Assembly: GCA_002633025.1 (NCBI GenBank)
Contig: NMRB01000586.1
Span: forward strand, 209,650 to 273,649
Source of the DNA: Notospermus geniculatus
Taxonomy: Eukaryota; Nemertea; Pilidiophora; Heteronemertea; Lineidae
DNA length: 64,000 bases
Direction: 5' to 3'
The position numbers and the translations under genes were made by a program. The notes beneath the pieces were generated by a model. That model saw nothing but the letters and a program-made list of their open reading frames with translations, was not told the origin of the DNA and did no database searches. Shown piece after piece: positions 21,055-33,000 of the stretch (its first letter is position 1; each line of letters starts with the position of its first letter).

Positions 21055-24000
21055 TCAATGATCACCACAAGCACCTGGCGGAGCGTTACGTGCAACAGGA
21101 ATAGGACAAACTGTCCGAATACCCAATTCTTTTCGTTTTTTCACGCACAGTGGGCAGCTCTTACTCGTCCCCAACCCATGACTGAATAAGGCACTAAGAC
21201 CATGACATCTCGGTACCGTAGAAACCTGAGGGGCATATGCCATTAACGGCCGTATTTCTTCTCCTTTTTTCGCATTATTTCCTTTCTGACTAATTTTAGG
21301 GATAACGTAAACCTGGGGTGTCTCCTTAACCGTCGGTAATGTCCCCTTCCCTTTTTCCACTTGCCCGTCTTTCACGGAGCCTCTTGAAGTGTCCCTAATT
21401 TTTGCCACCTTTGTGGGACTTCGAGATCTCGAATCCAGATCCAAAGATTTTCGTTTCCCCAGTCCAACCGGTGAGCGCTCCCTGCGCCAGAATCGTGGAG
21501 CTAATGGTGATTTTGACCGATCAGGCCGATCCCGTCTGGACCTGTTAAGACTACTCTCCCTCTCTCGCCCTCTTGTGTCCAATCTATCCCTCCTAGACAC
21601 GTGATCTGACCGTCTTTCATCCCGAACACGTGAATCCGATCTAGACCTATCAGATCGTGAACATCTGCGCAAGTCGTCACACCTGTCGAGGCCAGACTTG
21701 CGGTTTTTCGCATCAGAACCGGAACCAGATTTTGCAGTACTAGCCGCTTTCTCATTCCCCCTGGTAGATTCTGGACCACTATCTTTACAGGCAAATCCAG
21801 ACCGGCTGCCTTCTGCATGAGTTTTGGCGCATTCCTGATGTCCGTCTTTCTGATCAACTTTCGCCTTCGATGCACCCGCCGCCGTTCCAACATTCCTTTT
21901 TTCAGTAGTACTCGCGATCTCTGCCACATCAGATTTCCGCCCCTCCAGCTTTGGCTCGGAACTACGTTTTTCTGCTGGACTACTGTCTCTTCGTAATTTT
22001 TTCCTATCTGAAACATTGGATGTACTCAATTTATCAGCGTTTATTTCTGTTACTGATCGTACCCCCACTGCAACTGGCAAATCGGGACTTTTAGCCGTCT
22101 TCCTCAGAACATCAATGGTACTTGTAACGGTAAATGTTTTCAAGTTCTGAGCGGCATTACGATGTCGACGCCTTCTCGCCTTAGGAGGTTTAGCCTGGGT
22201 AGCAGATTTAGCCGGGGTAACAGAAGTAGATTCAGCCGGGGTAACAGGAGATTTAGCCGGGGTAACAGGAGTAGATTCAGCCGGGGTAACAGGAGATTTA
22301 GCCTTGGTAACAGGAGTAGATTCAGCCGGGGTAACAGGAGATTTAGCCTTGGTAACAGGAGTAGATTCAGCCGGGGTAACAGGAGATTTAGCCCGGGTAA
22401 CAGGAGGAGATTTAGCCCGGGTAACAGATTTAGCCGGGGTAACAGGAGATTCATCCCACGTAACAGATTTAGCCGGGGTAACAGGAGATTCAGCCCGGGT
22501 AACAGATTTAGTCGTGGTAACAGGAGATTTAGCCGTGGTAACAGGAGATTTAGCCCGGGTAACAGGAGATTCATCCCACGTAACAGATTTAGCCGGGGTA
22601 AGGAGAGGAGATTTAGCCGGGGTAACATTGTCACTTGCAAGAGACTCTTCTTTTTTCACCCCTACAGTTTCTGTCGATGAACTTTGGCCCGTTTTTGCAC
22701 AACTTTCCGACTGCTTACCAACTGAAGATTCTTCAGACAAATTTGACTGCATCACATCTGAAGACTTTATCGGCGAACTTTGAGTCACCTTTGCAGAACT
22801 AGACTGCTGTTTAGCATCGGATGATTCTACAGGCAAACTGAAAATCAGTTCTGCTGGACTTGATTCCTGTTTCACAACTGAAGAATCTGAAGTTAAACTT
22901 GTGTTTTCGGACGCGACCACTTGCTCACCTCTTGCTTGGCGCTTCAAAACATCAGCTATAATCTTCGCAGTTGATGACCAAGGACGTTGTAGTGGGATTC
23001 CAGCGATTGGAATCATCTTCGGCATACTCGATAATCCGGGACTTGTCTTTAATGAAGCTTCGACATCAGGACTTCGTGGAGTTGTGGGTACCGAACTTAG
23101 CATTTTGACATCAGGACTTCGAGACTGAACAATCATTGAACACTCTGGACCCAGTGCATTGGAAATCGCCAGACTTACTCCATCTGGACTTTTTGGACGC
23201 TCAATATGTGGAGCTGGACTTTCCGGACTTTGTACATTTGGACTTCCTGGATCTGGACTTGCTCTTTCCAGATCACAATGTTCTGGATTCATAACTTCTG
23301 GAACAGCACTTTCTGGACTCACTATACATACATCTGGACTGTCGGGGCAGTCAATATCCGGACTTAGTGGACTGTCTGAATCTAGGATTTCCGGTTCTGG
23401 ACTCTGCGGACTATCTGAATCCGGATAACTATCAGCTGTCTTCATCGCTGCACTTTCTCCATCCGGTGATGTCTCCGACCTTGCCAGGTGTCCAGAGTCC
23501 GGTTCCCAATACCAGCGACCGGTTCGACAATCGTAATTAAAACTCCCACCGTCCTTTGGTTTTCGATTTTGATAACTTTTTGCACGATTGAGGCTGAGAT
23601 TTGCAAATGTGTGCGTCGGCGACCGTAGCATCAGGGAAGACAACGGTGAGGAGAATGGCGATCGATGACGCTTTTGTCGTTGAAATACACCCTGTTCGAT
23701 ACATGTATCTTCAGACGGTCGTCTCCGAGATTTCGACTTTGAACCGCGGTCCAACCTCGGTGAATGTGGTCGAGTAATTTTTGGGCTCCTTCCACGCCGT
23801 TCCTTCCTTTTCCTATCAGTTTTATACAAAGACTCATTTTTCATTTTTTCGCCCTTTGAAGCCTGGGCAGCGTGATCTCGTGATCCCTTAGGGTTTGGTC
23901 CCTTATCAGGCATCCTGACTTTTCCTTTCTTCCTTTTTTCATTGCCCTTCAAATCATCCGAAATGTGTGGTCCGGAATCCGAAAAACTCAACCTCACTTC

Positions 24001-27000
24001 ATCATCATCGTCAAAGTCACACGTAATTTTTAAGTCCGGGCATTCGTCTCCGAGAGAAAACACACTACCATCCTTCGACCTGTTACCATGACTACAGACC
24101 GAGACGTCCTGTTGTGCACTTTCCTCCGCTGGTCCGTGACCACCCTCACGACGCCGCTGGTCCAAAATCAAACGCAAATCAAATCCGTGCGGGAAACGCT
24201 GCGGCGATGGACTGTACTCTACATCTTCCTCAGGGTCAAGGTCGAACTCATCCTTGCCTTGACCTTCCTCAGGGTCAAGGTCGAACTCATCCTTGCCTTG
24301 ACCTTCAAACGACCTTGACCGACAATGTTCAGATCTGCCTTCCTCTGATGATTTTGCTTCTGACGTCTCACGTTTTTTCCCAAATTCACTCCGTTCGTTT
24401 GCTTCTTTGTGAGATTCCACATTTTCCACTGACCCGTCATCGTCATCGCCAGCGAATTCAGAGTCCGTGATTTCATCAAGAACGAGGAAATCGTCGAAAG
24501 TTGGGACGCGTTCCACGGTCCGAGGTGTGCTGGACCTCGGACTAAAATTCAACTGTGCCATTCCAGTATCGCCATTGGCTGGTTTATTGTTGGAGCCACC
24601 TGTCTCTGCTGCCTGATTTCTGCCATCTTTGCCGATGAAATTTTCTCCCACATCTTTGTCAACATCATGTTTAACATCCTTATTACCTCGAATGTCATCA
24701 TCAGCATCATCACCTTTCACAGCTTCTTTCCCAACATCATCAGCAGCTGCATCGTCAACACCTGCATCAGCATCAACATCCTTGCCATCCTTACTATCAT
24801 CAATCGTCTCATCATTGTCAACATCAGCATCAGCGTCAACATCCTTCCCATCCATACTATCATCAATCGTCTCATCATTATCAACATCAGCATCAGCATC
24901 AACATCCTTCCCATCCATACTATCATCAATCGTCTCATCATTGTCAACATCAGCATCAGCGTCAACATCCTTCCCATCCATACTATCATCAATCGTCTCA
25001 TCATTATCAACATCAGCATCAGCGTCAACATCCTTCCCATCATCATTTTTCCTATCAACGTCAACATCAGCAGTAACTCTATCCCCATCCTCAGCAGTTT
25101 GTCTACCACCACCAACAACAACATCCATATCTTCAGCTTTTTTCCCTTCCGCCGCCGCTGCATCGCCCCGCACCTCACAGCATCCAGCATCCACTCGACC
25201 CAAAGCTGCAGTTTCCAGGGTGGTACATTTCACCGCCGGTACACTAGTTGACCTTTTCACCACTGCAGCAGAGGATACCACATCACCTGACCTCGTTCCA
25301 GGACACTTCACGGCATTTCCCAAAGACACACTCCCCGTTCTTTTCTTCAAAATATACTTATTCTTCCCAACCATAGTCACAGTTTTTCCCTCCACCGGTT
25401 TTTCAAAACCGGTGACGTTTTTCGCCGTTGCTCCATGTGATGCTACATCAACGTCGATTTTCTCCGTCATCGGTTTTTCCGGTTTCTTAAGAATAAACTT
25501 ATTGGGTGAAACTTTGATGACATGTCCCAGGGTCACAGTTACAGGTTCTGTAGCAGAGTCTGTGGTCTTTCCCGTGGGCGCCGTATCAGGCTTAGGCCCA
25601 GGTAAATTTTCAGGTGTAGCAGGGGATATAACGTCCCCTGTTTCAGCTCCGGAGGAGTCCTTTTCATCAATGCTCCCCGATATCTCTGCTGATTTATCAC
25701 TGCTGTTATCTAACGAACCATGAGTATCTGTCCCATCACTAACGGCCTCATTACAGACGTTCACACTGTCGTCAGCAGAGGACGTTGTCAGTGTATCCTC
25801 TCTAGAACTTGTCGTGTCCGTAGTGTTGCAAGACGGCGCCGTGTCAGTACGGTTCATTTCTAGACTAACCGCCAGATCATAGCTGTCATCAACAGAGGAA
25901 GTCGTCAACCTACACTCTCTAGAACTTGCTGTGTCTGTAGTGTTGCAAGACGGCGCTGTGTCAGTACGGTCCATTTCTAGACTATTCCCGGCTGCAGAAT
26001 TGGATGCGGCACATTCATCCGTGAGCGAATCAGTCCGGTTCCCAATGTAATCCACACTAGTGTCACCATATGGCACCGTCTGGTTGCTGGTGTCATCCTT
26101 TTCCAACGCAGCTGCACTTACATGTACACTCAAGTCAATCTCATTCATATTTTGCCCACCAGGGGGCACTGACACGGCTGAAACATGATCCACATCCGTA
26201 ACCGCCGACCCCTGCATATCATTCAATCTTGAACTATCCTCCAAAACAGCAGCCTTTCGTGATTTGGACCGTTTAACACATGATTGTTCTTTGTTTACGT
26301 CGAGTGATGTCGGAGCAGACGTGACACTCTCAGGCAGACGCTCGCCAGTCTGGCTTTTCAACAAAGGCTTATGAGGGCTAAAATTCATTAAGGATTTCCT
26401 TAAGGTACCTTTTGCCTTCTTTGTCCGACCCTTCACGAAGTGTGCAATAACCCCTTGGCGATTTTGGGACCATATACACTTCTTTGACTGACCCTTCATG
26501 AAGTTTGCACGACCTCCTTTACGATTTGGGGACCACACACATTTCTTCGTCTGACTTTTCACGAAGTGCGCCAGGACCCCTTGGCGATTCTGGGCCCATA
26601 TACTTTTTTTTTCCTTCGTACGTTTTTTCTGTTTCTGCTGCTGCGGCCTGCTGACGGGTACGCCACCAATATCCGTCCCAGTCATCGTGCTAATCGTCGG
26701 ACACAAGGGGCCATCTAATTTACGCATAGGCCCAGATTGAGCTCGCGATCCTTGTAACTGGCTCCCAATACTGTGAACACCAAAGGCACATGGCAGGCTT
26801 GGCTGATTTCGGACTTGACTTGGACCGCTCAGCGAATCGTGAAAATCTACCGTGGCCTCACCAACTTGAGAACTTTCACTTGTCACGACAAAAGGCGGTA
26901 GTTCTATTTTTCGCCTCACCCTTGTTCGTGCCATACCCCCCGACTTCCTCGGGCTCTTGCCCCTCCCCTTACCCCGCCTGGGCCTGGAACGGCATCGACT

Positions 27001-30000
27001 GAGTAGACAGTTACAAAATGATTCCTCGTTGACAAGATGGCGGTCAAGGCGGCGGGTGGGCGACTCATTCTTCGTATCTGTATCGTCTTCCAAACAACGT
27101 GCAGCTAAACCTTCGTACACTTGGTGCCCGAACGGTTGTCGATACCACCCCAAGAACCACCTTGGTGAAACCCGCGGTGAGCTCACATGCTGGTAAACGG
27201 GGTCTTCAGTCGGGTAACAATCATCTTCTCCTCTGTATTCAAAAAACGACTCATCCTCGGACTCTTGGCTTGAAGTCAGGGGTCCAAAGTCCAAGCTGGA
27301 CTCATGCAACAAACTCTCTTCTACATCTTTGTCAGAATTTCCTGAAATGTTGCCCTGAACTGGATCGTGCACTTTCGTGATATCTTTTGCCGCAATGCCC
27401 TGATTTTCAGCAACTTCCAAATAACTTTCGACGGGTTTTAACTCAGGCCTCTTACACACACCCGACACACCCGCATCGGACACCTTCTCCAGTACTGGCA
27501 TTTCAAATTCTGTATCCGAGTCTATTATTGTAATCGTTTCGATCATTTTCACACGGCCCTTCTCGACTTGTGACGATTTAAGTTTTTGCTTTGTTTCTGC
27601 AACTTCAACTTCCGAATTGGACCCGCTGGAAACATCTCCACCATTTTCCACCTGACCTTGACACTGCACAGAGTTCTGACCTTGACCCACTGAAGTCTGA
27701 CCTTGACTGGCAACATGACCTTGACCTACATCATCAGAATCGGGTTCAGCATGTGATTCCTCCCCAGAATAGGACAGATGAGATTCTTGAACCCCAGAAG
27801 ACGTCATCGATGTTTCGACACCTTCGCTACCGTCACGGCCCCAACTGCTGGCTGCTTTTTTGTCTCCCATTTCACAATCCATGCGATCCTTTGCCACTGA
27901 AGTATCAAAAGTTCCACTCAAATCTGCACTCAAAGACGCAGCAGGTGATTCAACACTTGTCGATTTATCGGGATCAGTAATCCTGATCGTTTTTTCGTCT
28001 CCAATAACATTGTTTAAGACTCCATATATATCGTCCAAAACGGACTGCACAAGTCTCTCGCTCGACGCCAGATGTGCTGTTTCCAACTCCTCAATTTTGG
28101 CCTCCTCGTTAGGAACATGTGCAACATCCTCCAGAATTTCTGACTTGACTTCCACCCGCGGCGGCGACGACACCCCGCTAATAAAAAGCACTGACTCGCC
28201 TTTCGAATTCATTTGCACGTCAGCAATGCATCCAGCCGCTTCTATCTTCTTTTTATTCTCGGCGACAAACTTTTGCAAAATATGTTTAGATTCTATCGGG
28301 TCGTTTGGCAAATCGGGCAGATCTAACAATATCTGGGAATCATCTGATGTGTTCGGCACTCCCGTTTCCGCAGGTAAAGATGCCTCCTTCCTCATCTCTT
28401 CAAGAGCGCTATCAGGGTTTCCATTCTTGTTCAAGTCCTGACTGCTTCTTCCAGTATTCGGGCCACAAGAATCTTCTGGATGTGACGAAGATTCTTTCAA
28501 ACTGAACTCAAATGCTTTACGCATTTCTTCGTCAAGCCACGGACTACTTGCACATCTTAGATCCACATCTCCCTTACGCCGAGGCCTTCTTGCATCAGAA
28601 TGGACTTCAGGCCTTTTATCTGCGTTATCGGTCCGGCACACCTTTCCCGCATCTATCCCCTTCACGCCAGCCTCTCCTGTAGCCCATGATGAAATCTCCA
28701 CAACACGGCTACCATGAACTTGTGATGTTTTTTGTAGACTACGGAGATCAGACACTTTGCTCGTCCCTTCTGCAGCATCTTTTGGAGATCTGTCAAATCT
28801 GCTATCATTACCAGGGCCTATATCTGCACTTCTGGAGGTCTCCCTCCCTTGTTCTGTCTGTTGGGCAGGAAGAAGATGGTCTTCAGCGTTGCTGTCCTTC
28901 CGTAGCAATTTTCCATCAGTTCGGACCTGGAAATACGGGAGAAAATTCAAATGATCGGGAGAACTAGATATGCAATCCTCCTCAGAGTTACCGTAGTCTA
29001 AAGGGCGTGAAGTGGGGGGCAGGACGTTGACGACATAAGATTTATCTAAGGATATTTTGATAAAGATCACTCAGGATGAGTTACGTAATTTTGTATTCGA
29101 CTTTTCCGTCAGGGCCGACGCCATAGCATTATTGGCCCTGGTCAGGACAGAAGAGGCATCTCAAGTTACTCATGTTCCTCACTTGGATGGGGTCTTTTAC
29201 TTGCCCTTGAAAGAAACAAGGTACAAGGCACCACGGCTTACTGTACCATCCCATGCGACGGATGTGAAGAGCCGGGAATGAGATCCCATATGACCCGGGT
29301 TGGATTCGATCCCAAGACCTGCCACTTGCTGAGCGGACGTGACATCCACTCGGCTATCAGGGCTCCTTGAGTTACGTAATAAGACAAATCAGTTCCAAAT
29401 CTCCGTACGCACCTGGTCATCTCGTGCTGGCGGCCCTTCAGTCCGCTGCAGCCGACCATCATCCTCATTGCTAGAAGATGCCGACTCCGTCTCCGTATTC
29501 ATGTTCATATTGCCGAGAAGATCAACGTCCGACCGAGGGACAAGTTTGAGGAGTTTTTGCATGACCTTCAAAAAAAGATTTTTGCATGCTGTTAGTGGTC
29601 TAAAGTGGGGTTCATTCACAGCCGGATTTTGTCCGATTCAGGTCTGTAAATGAAATGGTCCATGGACCATGTGCTCACCGGGTTGGACATAATAGTCTAA
29701 TGACAGAGGGAGGTACAAATCAGTTATGAGCAATCTGGGTCAAGTCATTCCCAAGTAGGACTTCGATGATTTTTGGGTTTATGCCACCTGGCGGCCATAT
29801 TGGATGTCCGATTGGGCCGGAACTTCACATGCACATGAAGGTCATCTGCAGGGGCCACATAGCACATTAGAGCGCTTTGGGTCCAAGTCGTTCCTGAGTT
29901 ACAGCACTTTGATGATTTTCAGGTTACGCCACCTGGCGGCCATATTGGATGTCCGATCGTGCCGAAACTTCACATGCACATAAAGGTCATCTGCACGGGG

Positions 30001-33000
30001 CCACATAGCACATTGGAGCGCGTTGGGTTAAGGCGTTCCTGATTTACAGCACTTTGATGATTTTTGGGTTACGCCACCTGGTGGCCACGTTTGAAGTCAA
30101 AACGGGCCAAAATTTGACGTGCATGTAAAGGTCATCTAGAGGGAGGTAAATATCAAATTTGAGCACTCTGCGTCAAGCCGTTCCCGAGTAATACCACTTC
30201 CTTGATTTTCAGGTTACGCCACCTGGCGGCCATATTGGATATCCAATCGGGCCGAAACTTGGTATTTTATAAGGTACCCCTCCAATGCATGTTTATGCAA
30301 GATATGAAGTCGCTCGGTGAAATAATGACAAACTTTGGCAGGTTCGTTACTTTTGTCGAACTTTGACCTCTGTGACCTTGAAAAGTAGGTCAAATCAAAA
30401 ACCCGTTATATATGTTATGTATCCTTATTAGCTACACCTATGATAAAAATTTGGAGATGATCTAGTCATTAGTTCAGGAGTTATTGCACTTTTTGTGTTT
30501 TTGGTTTCCGCCACCTGGTGGCCAAGCTGAGAGTCGGATCGGACCGAAACTTGGTGTCGTGGGTCGTCTGACCTAGGGGTATATATGTACCAAGTTTCAG
30601 ATCAATAGCTCCAGCGGTTACGAAACGTGCCCTGCTAACGGACAACGACGGACGACGACGACGACGGACGACGACGACGACGAACGACGACGGACGACGG
30701 ACGCACAACCATTGTATAAGCTCACCACGGTGAGCTAAAAATAGATCAAATTGACTTTTGCGTTGTCGTATCCGGAAAACTAGGGGCAAACGGACTGAAA
30801 ACGGACCGGATCCGTGCGCCAATGATCGATGCTTTAGACGAAAGCGGATTTTCTTGTGCCTGAAAGAAGTGATCATCGCTTAACTCATTTGAAGAAACAT
30901 TCTTCAGATGGTTCACAGGAACAACCTTTCTTCAAATATTTTTCAATCAATACCATAGGATGTGAGAAAACTTTGACAGAAGATGTCGTCTGCTGGACTC
31001 TGGGGGCAGACGGGTGAAATTGGAACTGTATACGTATCTGTTAAAGGACTAACCTGATGCATCAACCGGACTCGGTCCCCTCCCTCCGTAGCTATGCCGC
31101 GGGTGACGTCCTCGAAGACACGTAATAAATTCAAAGTCAAATGCATCATTTTCTTATGAGTACCATTCATCTTCTCATGAAATGATGACGACTTTCTCAA
31201 CCGTTTGATTTGGACGTCTCGCTCAACGATATGGGTTTCGTACGTATCCTTCATTTTTTTCTGAACCTGAGGAAATAGATTGTAACAGATGATTACAAAA
31301 TTCAGCGCACCCTCGCTCTTACGGACCTCAATTTTACGAACTCCCGGATATTACGAACCCAACGCCTGGCTCCCAAAATTTCATGACATGTACAGTCCTC
31401 CGTTGCTCTTACGAACCTCGATTTTACAAACTCCCGGATATTACGAACCCAACACCTGGCTCCCAAAACTTCAATGCATGTGTGTAAATCCTCGCTATTA
31501 CGAACTCCGCGTTAGTACAAACTTAACCCTTGGACCTCGAAGGGTAATAGCGTAATAGCGAGGGAGGACTGTACTCCTTCTACGGATAATTACAAAAACT
31601 TCCTGCGTGGGTTGTCAGAGTAAGGCAGTGGAAACATGTGTACCTTTGGAGTTTCTCCGTCATTATTGGCCCTGGTAAGTATGGAAAAGGCCATCTCAAG
31701 CTACTCATGTTCCTCACTTGGATGGCTTCTTTTACTTGCCCTTGCAAAGGCATGAGGTACAAGGCACCACGGCTTACTTCCCATGCGACTGACATGAAGG
31801 GCCAAGGATGATAAATCCCAACCTGTAGTGTTGTTAGTATTCTTCATGCATTTAATTCAAGGCAACGAAAATATCCCTACCTCATGGTAAAGCTCACAGC
31901 GATTTTCAGCAGCCAAAAGTTCGTCCGAAGTTTTCTCCAAATCTTTCACAAGCTTGTCATTCTCAGCCTTCATTGACAACAGCGCCGTCTGCGACTTGCG
32001 TAACTGTGACGTTGTACTGAGGACGTCCGCCATCCCCTTCTGGTGCATGACGTGAAGCTCGGTGTACTTGTTAGTTGCCTTTGTCAGACGACCTTTCATC
32101 GTGGCCAAGTCCGTGCGAAGGTCGTTTACCTGTTTCTCTAGCTATAAGAAGGAAAATACTAATGCTAGTTTGCGACCTTTTTCGGCCAATTAACATCTGC
32201 ATTAAAACACATTTTTCAGCGACATCTGGGGGCATTTGCCCCACTCATACCTGTCCGTATGCTGGCTACGGTCCTGTTGGAGCAGGGTAACCACGCCACT
32301 GGGACTGCCTACATGTATGCAATGAGATTTTATGCAAATTACAACTATGTGACCAGCTCTGGTGAAAGCAGGTGCATGCCGCCAGGGTCTCTGCCAGAAA
32401 TTATTTTGAGGGTACCGGTACTAATTTCGTCAAAATCAGCAAAAACCCCATGAAATTAAAGAAAATGGCCCTTTTTCTGTTCTTTTGAGGGAACTAGCAC
32501 AGTACCCTTAGTACCCTCTGGCGGAATCACTGGTCGCAGGTGATCATCATTGATCATCAGTTTACCATACTAAAGTAAGATTCCAGTGAGTTGAGAGCGG
32601 TCAAGAACCCATAGCCATCATTTACATCCCATTCCCTGGTTCTCAAGTGTAGGTCAGCACATCTCGTTGCCAGAGCAGGCCTGCACTGATTAGCACCACA
32701 TGTGGTTTCTTTTGATATGCCGCTCTCAACTCGCTGGAATCTGACTTTACTACTCAACTACAGGTGAAGCCTGCCTACATCTACATGTAGGTCTGTATGT
32801 ACATGTAAATGCCCCTGTGGCTATCCCATCTACATGTACCTGCACGGCAACTCTACAACAGACATTAGGAGGGCAGAGGTCTATTATTTATCTAACACAC
32901 ATACCGTGCTGGTTGCAACGAAGGCTGTTTTCTTGGCCAGTTTCTCATTCTCCAAGTCCTGTTCTAGTTTCTTCACCGCCTCTGTTTTTGAACTACCCAC

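Noticed and set aside
22162-22783. Plus-strand and alternative-frame ORFs with SRGNRRFS and TGDLARVTG repeats
   Set aside because: Shadows of the S/T-P coding repeat. They lack any continuation outside the repeat.
24629-25723. 364-codon plus-strand ORF rich in Ser/Thr (and its counterpart at 10011-10712)
   Set aside because: It is the antisense of the Asp-rich GAT/GAC repeats in exon 7; GTC/ATC/TCA codons keep it open. The minus-strand frame is the one with splice sites and continuity.
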